A stretch of DNA of 64,000 bases from Streptomyces marispadix (GCF_022524345.1 NZ_JAKWJU010000002.1:2356001-2420000), one strand, 5' to 3'. Shown: positions 17,517 through 28,831, counted from the first letter of the stretch. The notes: generated from the sequence alone by a model not told the origin. A program made the numbers and translations.

Positions 17517-18227
17517 TCAGCCCTGCGACGCGCCCGGCTCGTATGCCCGATCGAGCAGCCCCGTGCGGGCCGCCAGTGCCGCCGCCTCCAGCCGGGAGCC
17601 GACGCCCAGCTTCATCAGCACCCGCTGCACATGGGTACGGGCGGTGCTCGGCGCGATGTTCATCCCCGTGGCGATAAGACGGGTGTCCTCCCCCTCCGCG
17701 ACCCGCGTCAGCACCTCCACCTCACGGGGCGTGAGGAGTTGGAGGAGACGTGCGCCCTCGTCGTCGGGCTCGGGGGCCGGATTGAGGAGGTCGGCGAAGG
17801 ACTCCTGAAGGAGCTGCGGCGCCACCGCGACGTCGCCTGCCCGTGCCTTCATCATGGCGCGCTCGACGCCCTCTATGCGCTCGTCGTGCCGCACGTAGCC
17901 GGACGCGCCCGCGGCGAAGGCGGAGGCCACACCGCGAGGACTCGGCACGGGGCCCAGCACCACGACGGCTATCTGCGGCTTCTCGTGCTTTATCCGCACC
18001 ACCGGATCGAAGACGCCCGCCTCGGCGGGAACCGCCGTGCCCAGCAGACACACTTCGGGCGCCCTGCTCAGCACCAGATCCGCCGCACCCGCGCTCGGGG
18101 CGGCGGCAGCCAGCACCCGGTGGCCGCGCAGTTTCAACGCCGAAGCCAGCGCCTCGGCGAGCAGTCTGTGATCGTCCACCACCATGAGCCGGACGCTCAT
18201 GCGCAACAACCCCCACCGCCGCTCCAT
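17517..18227 (-). CDS. LuxR-type response regulator lacking the phosphoacceptor aspartate
   Basis: The receiver begins SVRLMVVDDHRLLAEAL, but at the expected beta-3 phosphorylation position the sequence is VCLLGTAVP, with Gly63 in place of Asp. The conserved Lys region reads GYVRHDERIEG, without Lys. The LuxR HTH is normal (LTPREVEVLTRVAEGEDTRLIATGMNIAPSTARTHVQRVLMKLG). The start at 18227 (236 residues) has AGGGGGCG 8 nt upstream, as in the paralogous regulator at 12876; ATG at 18200 is an alternative. It is an orphan and probably works without phosphorylation. Confidence 0.88.
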   Translation of the reverse strand: MERRWGLLRMSVRLMVVDDHRLLAEALASALKLRGHRVLAAAAPSAGAADLVLSRAPEVCLLGTAVPAEAGVFDPVVRIKHEKPQIAVVVLGPVPSPRGVASAFAAGASGYVRHDERIEGVERAMMKARAGDVAVAPQLLQESFADLLNPAPEPDDEGARLLQLLTPREVEVLTRVAEGEDTRLIATGMNIAPSTARTHVQRVLMKLGVGSRLEAAALAARTGLLDRAYEPGASQG

Positions 18228-18644
18228 GTGGGGCGCCCCCTGAAGGCCCCTGCGGCCCGGGTGGCCCGGGCCCGCGGGGAGCGGCCCCTCCTGTGCCCAC
18301 GGAAGCTACACGTTCCCCCGCCGTTCCGGGCCACTTCGGGGGGAGAAGTGGGAGGAACGGCGGACGAACGGTGATCAGGCGTGCCTCACACGGTCATTGC
18401 GACGCGCCCGTCGGCACGGCGGCCAGGATGCTCACGTCAACGCGCCGCCGTCGCCCGGCAGTTGTAACGGCAGAGGCGGCAGAGCGTTCGCTCTGCCGCC
18501 TTCGCCGCACGATCGGCCCCGCACGGCCGGGCTCCGCGGGCGCCTCGACTCGGTCGCCTCGACGCGGGCGTCAACCCGCTGCCGTCAGCGTCCAGTTGAC
18601 ACCTCGCAGTCCTCAACGCCCGTACGCCACCGCACAGTCGGCGG
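18228..18644. other. Intergenic region between response regulator and PQQ-propeller gene
   Basis: No gene is supported in these 417 nt. They contain the promoter of the response regulator near 18230-18330 and the hairpin at 18475-18500 annotated separately. Confidence 0.45.
18475..18500 (-). terminator. Perfect 10-bp stem-loop after the PQQ-propeller gene
   Basis: GGCGGCAGAG (18475-18484) and CTCTGCCGCC (18491-18500) pair perfectly; the loop CGTTCG can extend the stem by two pairs. It lies 145 nt beyond the stop of the minus-strand PQQ-propeller gene. There is no clear U-run. Confidence 0.6.
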
Positions 18645-20531
18645 TCACTTCGCGCCGAAGCCGATGCCGAGGTACTTGCCGTAGCTGCTCGTGCTCCGCT
18701 TCGACAGGATCGTCTGGTGGAGGAAGAGACGCCCGTTCTGGTACAGGGGCGGCTCGCGCAGGGTGATGCCCGCGAGGTTGTTCTCGATCTCGGCGCTGTC
18801 GTCGGGGTTGCGCATGTACAGCTCCTGCTTCCCCTGCGCGGCCGGATCGACGGCGACGACCTGCCCGCCCGCGTCGTACGTCGGCTTCTTGTACGCGATG
18901 AGCTTGTCGCCCTCCATGCGTACGGGCACGATGGTGCGCCGCTCGCCCGCGTCCGACTTCCACTTGGGGCGCCCGGAGTCGATGTCGAAGGCGATGATCT
19001 CGTTGGTCGACGCGGAGTCGCCCTGGTGCCGCGCCGAGGGCAGATAGACGTAGTCGTCGTCGACCACGACGCTGGAGCACGACTCGACGCCGGTGCTGCA
19101 TCCCGGGTCGTACTTGCGGTCGCCGAGGGAGATCTTGGACTTGAGCTTCTCGTCCTCACCGACCGTCATCACGTCCGTGGTGGTGCTGGTGCCGGCGCTG
19201 ACGGCGATCACCACCGGGTCGGAGGAGACCACCCGGGCGCTCTGCACGCCCTTCGGCACGTCGAACTCCCAATTCGCCTCGCCCGTCTTGGGGTTGAGCT
19301 TCTGCACCTTCAGCTTCGGCTCGCTGTAGCTGCCGCACTGCACGACCGCCATCAGCTCCTTGCCGCCCGCGAAGCCCTCGTCCTCGCAGCCGCCCGTACC
19401 GCTGCTGCCCTCGGACTTCCACAGCGGCCCGCCGCCGGAGAGCTTGTACGCCACGGAGCCGCCGATCCACTTGGCGGCGACGACGTTCTGGCTGATGCTC
19501 ATGTTCATGCCCAGCGTGGTGGCGCTGTCGCTGTTGGGCATCGTCTCCTGCCAGAGCTTCTTGCCCTTGTCCAGGTCGACGACGGCCATCTGATTGCACC
19601 TCGCGCGAGAGGACCTGGTCTCGGCGACGATCACGGCCGTCTTGCCGTCGTCCGTGGCGTGCCTGGACGCGGCGCAGATCTGGCCGTCGAGGGAGATCTT
19701 CCACGCCTGCTTCCCGCTGGCGGCGTCCATGCCGATGATGCCGTCGAGGGTGCTCTTCGCGAAGATCTTGTCGGTGGCCCAGGCGCCCGTGACGCTCGCC
19801 GTCTCCTCGTCCGTGAGCTTCGGCGACGGGATCTTGAACAGTTCCCTGCCCTCGGTGCTCGCCGGCTTGCCGCCTCCGCCGCCGGTCGTGCCCGTCTTCT
19901 TCTCGCCCTCGGCCTCCGTCTTGCCGTTCTCGTGCACCAGGAAGAAGCCGACCGTCACGACCGCCAGCACGGCGGCGACCGCGGCCGCGACGATCGCGAT
20001 CACCTTGCCGTTGCCGCCGCCTTGGCCCGGTGCGCCGGGTCCATAGGGGCCGCCGGGAGGGGCCGTCGGGTACATGCCCGGGTTCTGGCCGTACGGCTGG
20101 CCCGGTTGACCAGGCTGGCCGGGCTGCTGCGCGTAGCCGTAGCCGTATCCGCCGCCCTGGGGCGGCTGTTGGGGGAAGCCGTAACCGGCGCCCTGCGGTG
20201 GCTGCTGCGGATAGCCGTAACCGCCTGCCGGAGGCTGCGGCGGAGCCCCGAAACCGCCCGCTGGCGGCTGCTGCGGATAGCCGTAGCCACCGGCCGGAGG
20301 CTGCGGCGGCGCGCCGAAGCCGCCCGGCTGCTGCGGTGGCTGCGCGGGCTGCTGAGGGGTCTCGCCGGGGGAGCCGGACGGCGGCTGCTGAGCCCCCGGC
20401 GCCCCGGACGCTCCGGACTCCTTGTCCAGCCCGGGGGCCGGTTCAGGGCTGCCTGTGTCCTCGGCGGACTTGTCCGGGTCAGGTGTGTCCCCTGCCGGGG
20501 GCTGACTGGGCGGCGGAGGCGGCTGCGACAT
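18645..20531 (-). CDS. Membrane-anchored PQQ-like beta-propeller protein
   Basis: The 628-residue protein has three parts. Residues 1-~165 are Pro/Gln/Gly-rich with repeated QPPAGGYGYPQQPP-type units, probably cytoplasmic. A single transmembrane helix (VIAIVAAAVAAVLAVVTVGFFLV) follows. The remaining ~430 residues form an extracytoplasmic WD40/PQQ propeller with blades such as GIIGMDAASGKQAWKISLDG, VVDLDKGKKLWQETMP, LNPKTGEANWEFDVP and IAFDIDSGRPKWKSDAG. There is no evidence for bound PQQ; such propellers often act as binding scaffolds. It stands alone between two terminator-like hairpins. The function is unknown. Confidence 0.85.
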   Translation of the reverse strand: MSQPPPPPSQPPAGDTPDPDKSAEDTGSPEPAPGLDKESGASGAPGAQQPPSGSPGETPQQPAQPPQQPGGFGAPPQPPAGGYGYPQQPPAGGFGAPPQPPAGGYGYPQQPPQGAGYGFPQQPPQGGGYGYGYAQQPGQPGQPGQPYGQNPGMYPTAPPGGPYGPGAPGQGGGNGKVIAIVAAAVAAVLAVVTVGFFLVHENGKTEAEGEKKTGTTGGGGGKPASTEGRELFKIPSPKLTDEETASVTGAWATDKIFAKSTLDGIIGMDAASGKQAWKISLDGQICAASRHATDDGKTAVIVAETRSSRARCNQMAVVDLDKGKKLWQETMPNSDSATTLGMNMSISQNVVAAKWIGGSVAYKLSGGGPLWKSEGSSGTGGCEDEGFAGGKELMAVVQCGSYSEPKLKVQKLNPKTGEANWEFDVPKGVQSARVVSSDPVVIAVSAGTSTTTDVMTVGEDEKLKSKISLGDRKYDPGCSTGVESCSSVVVDDDYVYLPSARHQGDSASTNEIIAFDIDSGRPKWKSDAGERRTIVPVRMEGDKLIAYKKPTYDAGGQVVAVDPAAQGKQELYMRNPDDSAEIENNLAGITLREPPLYQNGRLFLHQTILSKRSTSSYGKYLGIGFGAK

Positions 20532-20853
20532 GAGCGATTCCCTCGTTGACGTTCAGACCGGACACCCGCCCCTCAAACCCCCGTAGGGCGGAGCGAATCG
20601 GACATCAGGCCCGCCTTCGGCTGGCTTGTACGCGGATGTCTTTCTATCACCGGACACCACCGACCGGCGGTCCGGTTCCCGTCGGTGGATGACGTAAGAG
20701 ACGTGGCCGAGACGCAGCCGTTGTCCGGCCGTTAGCGACGCGCGAGTAGCCCTCCGCCGAGGAGAACTCACGGGTGTGTGCACCGGACCGGGCCCTGGAG
20801 CGTATCGGCCCGGTACGGATGTGCCCCCTGTGGCGGGCGAACTCGCAAGCGCC
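20532..20853. other. Intergenic region upstream of the PQQ-propeller gene with inverted repeat
   Basis: The only structure seen is an inverted repeat, CCACCGAC (20657-20664) with GTCGGTGG (20681-20688), enclosing an internal ACCGG/CCGGT pair. It lies about 165 nt beyond the ABC-F stop and could end that transcript. The promoter of the propeller gene must lie between 20531 and 20656. Confidence 0.4.
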
Positions 20854-22755
<1,902 letters not shown>

Positions 22756-22904
22756 CTCACTCCTGTCGCACACGGCTCCCTTGGCCTCCGGCATGGGGCC
22801 CGGCATCAGCCCTCCAGGGTACTGAGCCGCCGGCGGCCGGGTTCGTCCGCCCGATATGCCGTCCTGCCCGGTCCGGCCTGCCGCCCGCGGGACGCCCGGC
22901 TACG

Positions 22905-23837
22905 TCAGCCGCCGTGCAGCATCAGGGCGATCCCGCCGACCATCAGCGCGGAGGCGGCCACACGGGGAGCACCGAAGCGTTCCTTGAAGAACAGGGCGCC
23001 TATGGCCGCGCCCGCGATGATCGAGGATTCACGCAGGGCCGCGACCGGGGCGAGGGGCGCACGGGTCTGGGCCCACAGGACGAGCCCGTAGGCCGCGATG
23101 GACAGCGCGCCCGCGATCACGCCGCGTACGGCGAGCGGCCGGAGCTGGGCGAGCAGCGCGCCGCGGCGGGTGGCGATCGCGTAGGCGGGGATGACGAAGC
23201 TCTGGAGCATCATCAGCCAGGCCACATATCCGGGCGCGGAGCCCGCGGCGCGCACGCCCGCCCCGTCGACGACGGTGTACGAGGCGATGGCGAGCCCCGT
23301 GGCGACGGCGGCGATCAGCGCGGGGCGGCGGGAGGAAGGGGCGGGTGCCGGGCCGGACGCGTCCTGCCCGGTGGGCACGGGGTGCTCGATGGGCCCGGCC
23401 GGGCCGTCGCCCGTCCCGTGGCCCCGGCGCCGTATCCCCCACAGCGCGACGCCGAGCAGCCCCGCCGAGGCGACGGCCACTCCCGTCAACTGCCAGGCGT
23501 CCGGCAGCTCTTGGAGGAAGAGCGCTGCGAGGACCGTCACCACGAGCGGTGCCGTGCCACGCGCTATGGGGTACATCTGGCCGAAGTCGCCGAGCCCGAA
23601 CGACCGCATCAGCAGCACCTGGTAGACGACGTGCAGCAGCGCCGACACCAGCAGCGCGGGCCATGCCCCTGAGGCGGGCAGCGGTACGAAGCACGCCAGC
23701 ACCAGCCCGCACAGCGCGCCGCCGACGCCGACGAGTGTGAAGGCGAGGAGCTGGTCCTTGATGTGGTGGGCGAGGGCGTTCCAGGAGGCGTGGGTGACTG
23801 CGGCGACCAGTACCGCCGCGACGACCAGCGGCGTCAC
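22905..23837 (-). CDS. EamA/DMT-superfamily permease
   Basis: The 310-residue protein has ten predicted hydrophobic helices in two EamA halves, each with the typical APLVVTVLAALFLQE and PVAALRESSIIAGAAIGALFFKERFGAPR patterns. A hydrophilic Pro/Gly/Ser-rich loop lies between the halves (GHGTGDGPAGPIEHPVPTGQ). Members export metabolites or amino acids; the substrate is unknown. The GTG start at 23837 overlaps the stop of the upstream ybaK-like gene (GTGA), so the pair is co-transcribed. Confidence 0.88.
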   Translation of the reverse strand: MTPLVVAAVLVAAVTHASWNALAHHIKDQLLAFTLVGVGGALCGLVLACFVPLPASGAWPALLVSALLHVVYQVLLMRSFGLGDFGQMYPIARGTAPLVVTVLAALFLQELPDAWQLTGVAVASAGLLGVALWGIRRRGHGTGDGPAGPIEHPVPTGQDASGPAPAPSSRRPALIAAVATGLAIASYTVVDGAGVRAAGSAPGYVAWLMMLQSFVIPAYAIATRRGALLAQLRPLAVRGVIAGALSIAAYGLVLWAQTRAPLAPVAALRESSIIAGAAIGALFFKERFGAPRVAASALMVGGIALMLHGG

Positions 23838-24436
23838 GGAACGCCGGCGGTCTCGCCGCGCCCGTCCCGCGCGCGTGCCTCTTGCCCGCCCGCGCCTTGT
23901 CCGCCTGCGACCTGTCCGCCCGCGTCCTGTCCGCCCGCGTCGGACGGCGTGCCCGCGTTCTGTTCGCGTACGTCGGCCAGCGTGCCGCGGGCGTGCTCGA
24001 TCAACTCGGCGGGAGCGAGGGGGAAGACCGTGTGCGGGGTGCCGGCGGCTGCCCAGACCTCGTCGTGTGCGAGGAGTCCCCGGTCGGCCAGCACGCGCAT
24101 CTCCTCGACGTGCCCGAAGGGCGGCACGCCGCCGATCGCATAGCCCGTCGCCGAGCGTACGAGTCCGGCGCTCGCCCGTCGCACGGTCTTCGCGCCCAAC
24201 TCGGCCCGTACGAGGGCGACATCGACACGCGAAGCCCCGTCCATCAGCACGAGTACGGGCTCGCCGTCGGCCTCGAAGACCAGGGACTTCACGATCTGGC
24301 TCAGCTCGCAGCCGATGGCCTCGGCGGCCTGCGCGGCGGTGCGGGTGGCGTCCGGGAAACCGCGTACGACGGGGTCGAGGCCGAGGGCGGAGAGGGCTTC
24401 GGCGAAACGGGGGTGGGCTGTTGGCGCCTTGCTCAT
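23834..24436 (-). CDS. YbaK/EbsC-family aminoacyl-tRNA deacylase-like protein with repeat tail
   Basis: The ~155-residue domain is clear: AEAIGCELSQIVKSLVFEADGEPVLVLMDGASRVD, then VRSATGYAIGGVPPFGH with the conserved Gly-Val-Pro-Pro-Phe-Gly-His. YbaK-type proteins deacylate mischarged tRNA such as Cys-tRNA(Pro) in trans. The protein continues into a ~40-residue tail with repeated AGGQ units (AGGQDAGGQVAGGQGAGGQ), which is not part of the family and looks like recent repeat expansion. The ATG at 24436 is used. It is coupled to the DMT permease. Confidence 0.88.
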   Translation of the reverse strand: MSKAPTAHPRFAEALSALGLDPVVRGFPDATRTAAQAAEAIGCELSQIVKSLVFEADGEPVLVLMDGASRVDVALVRAELGAKTVRRASAGLVRSATGYAIGGVPPFGHVEEMRVLADRGLLAHDEVWAAAGTPHTVFPLAPAELIEHARGTLADVREQNAGTPSDAGGQDAGGQVAGGQGAGGQEARARDGRGETAGVP

Positions 24437-24633
24437 GGGGCGGACGCTACCTGCCGTGGCGCGGGGCACGCGACGGTGTTTTTCCCGTCGCCGGGACTCC
24501 CGCGTCCGCAGTCCCTGGACCGCAGATACCGGAACACGCGCCTCACGCACGGAAAACGAGCGGTGCCTCCCGCGCCCGTCCGGAGTGTTCCGGAAGGCGC
24601 CGGGAGGCACCGTTCGCAATGCGCTTGCGCTGC

Positions 24634-24675
24634 TTGCCGGTTGCCGGTTGCCGGTTGCCGGTTGCCGGTTGCCGG
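24634..24675. repeat. Six copies of heptamer TTGCCGG abutting the PBP stop codon
   Basis: Six perfect copies of TTGCCGG run from 24634 to 24675 and end at the base before the PBP stop triplet (24676-24678 on the minus strand). The unit is not a multiple of three, so expansion into the gene would shift its frame. Bases 24437-24633 hold no gene. Confidence 0.92.
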
Positions 24676-26325
24676 TCAGCCTGCGGCCGCGTCGAGGATC
24701 TTCCGTACGACCGGGCCGGCGTTCTCGTTGCCGTGCCCGGAAGCGGGTACGACGGCCGCCGCGGCCACGTCGCCGTTGTACGCGGTGAACCAGGCGTTGG
24801 GCTTCTTCTGCCCGTCGACCTCCGCCGAGCCGGTCTTGGCGCCGACGTCTCCGCCGAGCCCGGCCATCGGCTCAGCGGCCGTACCGCTGTTGGCCGTCAG
24901 CTTCATCAGGCCCTTGAGCTGGGTGTTGACCTCGGGCTTCATGCTGCGGGCGGCCTTCGCGATCGGACGGTCGTCCAGCTTCGGCGAGACGATGACCGGC
25001 TGCTTGAAGGTGCCGCTCTGCACCGTCGCGGCGACCGACGCCATGTTCAGCGGGTTCATCCGCACGCTGCCCTGCCCGATGAGGGACGCGGCCATCTGCG
25101 CGTCCGACTGGACGGGCACGCTGCCGTCGAAGGTGCCGGTGCCCACCTGCCAGTTCTTGCCGATGCCGAAGACGTCGGAGGCCTCCTTGCTGAGGTCGCC
25201 GTCCTGGAGTTCCTTGGCCTGGCTGATGAAGGCGGTGTTGCAGGAACGGGCGAAGCTCTGCGCGAACGTCCCGTTCTTGATCTCGAACTTGTCGTCGTTC
25301 TGGAACTTCCAGCCGCCGTACTCCACGAACTTGGGGCACGGGTGGGGCTTGTCCGGCGACGCGAGGCCCTTGTCGAGCAGCATCTCGGCGCTGATGACCT
25401 TCATCGTGGAACCCGGCGCGAAGGAGCCGCGGATGGCGCTGTTGTAGGCGCTGTCGGCGGGCGAGTTGGCGACGGCGCGCACCTCGCCGGTGCTCGGCTG
25501 GAGCGCCACGGCGGACGCCTTCGGCTTGCCCTTCACGGACTGCTCGGCGGCGATCTGCATGTCCTTGTCGAGGGTGGTCTTCAGCGTGCCGGGCTTGCCC
25601 TTCGACAGGGTGCGCAGCGTGGTGCCGGTGTCCTCGCCCTTGGCGTCGACGATGCGGGTCTCGACGCCCGGGGTGCCGTCGGTCTTGTCGCCGTAACGCT
25701 TGCGGAGGTCGTCGAGGATCGACCCGAGCGCCGGGTGCTCTTCCTTGGTCAGCGCGGCGCCGTTGCGGTCGACGGCCTTGATGGGCGGGGTGCCCGCCTT
25801 GCCCGTCTTGACGGACTGGCCTTCCTTGAGCTTCGGGTACAGCACCGACGGCTTCCAGTCGACGACCGGGTCGCCCGTCTTCTTCTCCCGTACGACCTTC
25901 AGCGAAGAGGGGTAGGACCAGGCGGAAGTCTGCTGTGCGTAGGAGATCTGCGCGTTCACGCCGAACGGCACCGTGGCGCCGGAAGCGGAATCCTGCGAAA
26001 TCTTCACCTTGGCGATGTGCGCCTCGTCCTGGAAACCCTTCAGGGCTTCGGCCGCCTGAGCCTTGTCGTCGGTGAGTGCCGCGGCCTTCCTCGCGTCGCC
26101 GGACGACCAGGCGGTCAGAAAGCGCTTCGCGGTCGTACGAACCTCGGCGGCGCTGGGCGGGCCCGGGTCGGCCTTCTTACCGCCCTTGCCGTCGGCCGAG
26201 GTCACGCTGTTGTTGCTGCCTTCGCTGCCGTCACCTCCGACGAGTGCGTACACGCCGAAGCCGGTCGCGCCGACGACGACTGCCGCGGCGCCACCGATCA
26301 GCGCCATCTTCTGTGTGTCACGCAT
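24676..26325 (-). CDS. Penicillin-binding protein (class B-like transpeptidase)
   Basis: The 549-residue protein has an N-terminal membrane anchor (MALIGGAAAVVVGATGFGVYALVG), an NTF2/MecA_N-like domain (residues ~60-165) and a transpeptidase domain. Active-site motifs are SxxK in PGSTMKVIS, SxN in FARSCNTAF and KTG in VGAKTGSAE. It cross-links peptidoglycan outside the membrane. In S. coelicolor, PBP genes of this kind lie near ssgE, suggesting a role in development-linked wall synthesis; that is inference. The ATG at 26325 follows GGAGGGG by about 11 nt. Confidence 0.93.
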   Translation of the reverse strand: MRDTQKMALIGGAAAVVVGATGFGVYALVGGDGSEGSNNSVTSADGKGGKKADPGPPSAAEVRTTAKRFLTAWSSGDARKAAALTDDKAQAAEALKGFQDEAHIAKVKISQDSASGATVPFGVNAQISYAQQTSAWSYPSSLKVVREKKTGDPVVDWKPSVLYPKLKEGQSVKTGKAGTPPIKAVDRNGAALTKEEHPALGSILDDLRKRYGDKTDGTPGVETRIVDAKGEDTGTTLRTLSKGKPGTLKTTLDKDMQIAAEQSVKGKPKASAVALQPSTGEVRAVANSPADSAYNSAIRGSFAPGSTMKVISAEMLLDKGLASPDKPHPCPKFVEYGGWKFQNDDKFEIKNGTFAQSFARSCNTAFISQAKELQDGDLSKEASDVFGIGKNWQVGTGTFDGSVPVQSDAQMAASLIGQGSVRMNPLNMASVAATVQSGTFKQPVIVSPKLDDRPIAKAARSMKPEVNTQLKGLMKLTANSGTAAEPMAGLGGDVGAKTGSAEVDGQKKPNAWFTAYNGDVAAAAVVPASGHGNENAGPVVRKILDAAAG

Positions 26326-26691
26326 CTGAGAATCTGCCCCTCCACCCCGACTCGGCCACGCGGCCGAGGACCTGTGCGAGGCACCCTAGAGCACGCGCGC
26401 AACATCACGTGCCCCCGGTATCCCCGTTAGGGAGCATATGGACGGGATGCCGATTCGAATAATCACCGGTTCAGGGGGAGTAACGCGTAGCGGAACCTTA
26501 CGCGAACCCCTTTTGTGTCCAGTCCGTGACGGCTCAAATCCCCCGGTTCGGGCGGCAATTGGGCCCCCGGCCCGCGATGCGGCCGCTGACGGCACGCCGC
26601 GCGGCTTCACTGGGACGTCACTCTGGTTTCGTTCAGGATTCACCGGGGTCACGGCGGTCGCTGACATCCCGCACGGATTGAAAACGGGGAT
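26326..26691. other. Intergenic region between Pmt and PBP genes with inverted repeat
   Basis: No gene is supported in 366 nt. CGCGTA (26484-26489) and TACGCG (26499-26504) form an inverted repeat with a 9-nt spacer, followed on the + strand by AACCCCTTTTG. It lies between two minus-strand genes, so it could end the pmt transcript or act in the PBP promoter. The region has locally lower GC (26440-26530), consistent with a promoter. Confidence 0.4.
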
Positions 26692-28617
26692 TCAGATCCA
26701 CGTCTCGAACCACATGCGATTGCGCCATGCGTCCATGGGGAGCGTCTGCCCCGTGTAGATCGGCCAGAAATAGACGAAGTTCCACACGATGAGCAGCACC
26801 AGCACGCCCGAGGCGACGATTCCGGCGGTGCGTCTGCGCTCGCCCACGCCCGGCGGCCCCGCCAGCGCGCCGATCATCATGGCGAGCGCGAGGCAGAGGA
26901 ACGGGACGAAGACAACCGCGTAGAAGAGGAAGATCGTGCGCTCCTGGTACATGAACCACGGCAGATAGCCCGCGGCCACGCCGCACAGCACGGCGCCCGC
27001 GCGCCAGTCGCGGCGCAGCAGCCAGCGGTAGAGCGCGTACACCACCGCGAAGCAGGCCGCCCACCACAGCAACGGCGTGCCCAGCGCGAGCACTTCACGC
27101 GCGCAGCCCTCGCCCTGTGCGGTGCAGCCGTCGTGGCCCGCCTTGGGCGACTCGTAGAAGTACGAGACGGGGCGGCCCAGGATCAGCCAGCTCCACGGGT
27201 TGGACTCGTAGGTGTGGCCGGAGGTCAGGCCGACATGGAAGTCGTACACCTCCGACTCGTAGTGCCACAGGCTGCGCAGCGGTCCGGGCAGCCAGCCCCA
27301 CGGGCCGCCCGCGCCGTCCTTCTCGGCCCAGTCGCGGAAGTAGCCGCCGGAGGTGGCGAACCAGCCGGTCCAGGACACGAGATACGTACCGACGGCGACG
27401 GCCACCGTGGAGGCGAACGCCGGGAGTGAGTCGCGGCGGAGCATCGCCGCGAAGGGGCGGGGGGCTCCGGCGGTGCGGCGGGCGCCCATGTCCCACAGGA
27501 CGGTCAGCAGGCCGAAGGCGGCGAGGATGTAGAGGCCGTTCCACTTGGTGGCGCAGCCGATGCCGAGGCAGAGTCCGGCGGCCAGCCGCCAGGGGCGGAG
27601 TCCGAAGCGGATGCGGGCGCCGATTCCCGGGTCGGGGCGTACGGGAGTGGAAGCGGGAGGGGCGGCGGACGCGGAGGGCGTCGCAGGCGCGTGGGTTGTG
27701 AGCGGCGCGGCCGCGGTGGCGCCCGGCGGGCCGCTGCCGTTGCCGCTGCCGCTGCCGCTGCCGCTTGCCCACGAGAGCGTGCCCGCCCTCACGGCGGCAG
27801 GGTCCACGGCCGAACCGTCCGGAGGCGGATCTTCCGGAGAGGGCGCGGAACCGTCAGGGGGCAGCGCGTCCGCCAGCTTCGCTCTGGTGCGGTCTCGGTC
27901 CAGCAGCAGACAGCCGAAGGCCGCCAGCACCCAGAACATCAGCACCAGGTCGAGCAGTGCCGTGCGGCTCATCACGAAGTGAAGCCCGTCCACCGCCATC
28001 AGCGCCCCGGCGAGGCAGCCGAGCGCCGTCGAGCGGAAAAGCCGTCGGCCGATGCGGCAGAGCATCAGCACCGACAGGGTGCCGAGCAGGGCCGTCATGA
28101 AGCGCCAGCCGAAGGGATCGAGGCCGAAGAGCGACTCCCCCAGACCGATGATCCATTTCCCGGCGGGCGGGTGGACGACGTAGGCACCGTCAGGGGAGAG
28201 CGGGATCTTCGGATGCGGGGCCAGGATCTGGTCGTTGGCCTTGTCGGGCCAGCTTCCCTCGTAGCCGTACTGATAGAGGGACCAGGCGTCCTTCGCGTAG
28301 TACGTCTCGTCGAATATCACGGCGTGCGGCGAGCCCAGCTTCCAGAAGCGGAGCACGCCCGCGACGAGTGCGACCAGCAGCGGAGCGCCCCACGCGGACC
28401 AGCGGGAGAGCCGGGCAGCGGCCAGCGGTGAGAGTCCGAAGGCGGCGCCGACCCGCAGATCCGGGCCGGGGAACGGCGGGACCAGACGCTCGCGGGTGCC
28501 GACGCGGCGACGTCCCGCATAACCGAAGCGGCGCAGGCGGACCTGCCAGTCGGGCAGGGGTTCCTGGGGCTGCGCGGGTCGGCTGGGGCTCTCCGCCGCG
28601 GTGTCGCTGGTCGTCAC
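26692..28617 (-). CDS. pmt: Dolichyl/polyprenyl-phosphate-mannose protein mannosyltransferase
   Basis: Pmt transfers mannose from polyprenyl-phosphate mannose to Ser/Thr of secreted proteins at the membrane; in S. coelicolor it is required for phage phiC31 reception. The GT39 protein has about ten transmembrane helices and the acidic loop FDETYYAKDAW, then ADKAND-like and HPPAGKWIIG motifs. A Pro/Ser/Gly-rich insertion of ~90 residues (around 240-330) interrupts the central region. The start is taken as GTG 28617: TACCAT (28630-28625) is a -10 box 7 nt before it, suggesting a leaderless mRNA; the ATG at 28626 would lie inside that box. It is divergent from rsmI, as in other streptomycetes. 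Confidence 0.92.
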   Translation of the reverse strand: MTTSDTAAESPSRPAQPQEPLPDWQVRLRRFGYAGRRRVGTRERLVPPFPGPDLRVGAAFGLSPLAAARLSRWSAWGAPLLVALVAGVLRFWKLGSPHAVIFDETYYAKDAWSLYQYGYEGSWPDKANDQILAPHPKIPLSPDGAYVVHPPAGKWIIGLGESLFGLDPFGWRFMTALLGTLSVLMLCRIGRRLFRSTALGCLAGALMAVDGLHFVMSRTALLDLVLMFWVLAAFGCLLLDRDRTRAKLADALPPDGSAPSPEDPPPDGSAVDPAAVRAGTLSWASGSGSGSGNGSGPPGATAAAPLTTHAPATPSASAAPPASTPVRPDPGIGARIRFGLRPWRLAAGLCLGIGCATKWNGLYILAAFGLLTVLWDMGARRTAGAPRPFAAMLRRDSLPAFASTVAVAVGTYLVSWTGWFATSGGYFRDWAEKDGAGGPWGWLPGPLRSLWHYESEVYDFHVGLTSGHTYESNPWSWLILGRPVSYFYESPKAGHDGCTAQGEGCAREVLALGTPLLWWAACFAVVYALYRWLLRRDWRAGAVLCGVAAGYLPWFMYQERTIFLFYAVVFVPFLCLALAMMIGALAGPPGVGERRRTAGIVASGVLVLLIVWNFVYFWPIYTGQTLPMDAWRNRMWFETWI

Positions 28618-28825
28618 CGGGCCCATGGTAGGGAACGGTCCGGTGCGTGAGTGCGAGCACGCGAAGTCCGCGCAATCATGCGCGGAGATCGCGGGGGCGG
28701 CCCGGGGGAGGCTTCGATACGGCGACCGGCCAGGCTGCGTGCCGCCTCCCCCATGACTTCGGGCTGGGCCCCGGCCGGGGGCGGTCCCCGGTGGGCGGAG
28801 GCGTAGCGAGCATCACGCCCCCTGC

Positions 28826-28831
28826 GAGGAT
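28826..28831 (+). promoter_or_regulatory. Leaderless -10 box for rsmI
   Basis: GAGGAT ends 6 nt before the GTG start at 28838. It mirrors the TACCAT box of the divergent pmt gene about 200 nt away. Confidence 0.45.

Noticed and set aside
18717..20549. 610-residue + strand frame opposite the PQQ-propeller gene
   Set aside because: Arg/Leu/Gly-rich shadow frame; the minus strand encodes a membrane anchor and propeller blades.
23737..26430. 897-residue + strand frame opposite ybaK and PBP
   Set aside because: It crosses two real minus-strand genes and intergenic repeats; no protein features.
26386..26667. 93-residue minus-strand frame between Pmt and PBP
   Set aside because: No ribosome-binding site, no recognisable motif, and it overlaps the likely PBP promoter.
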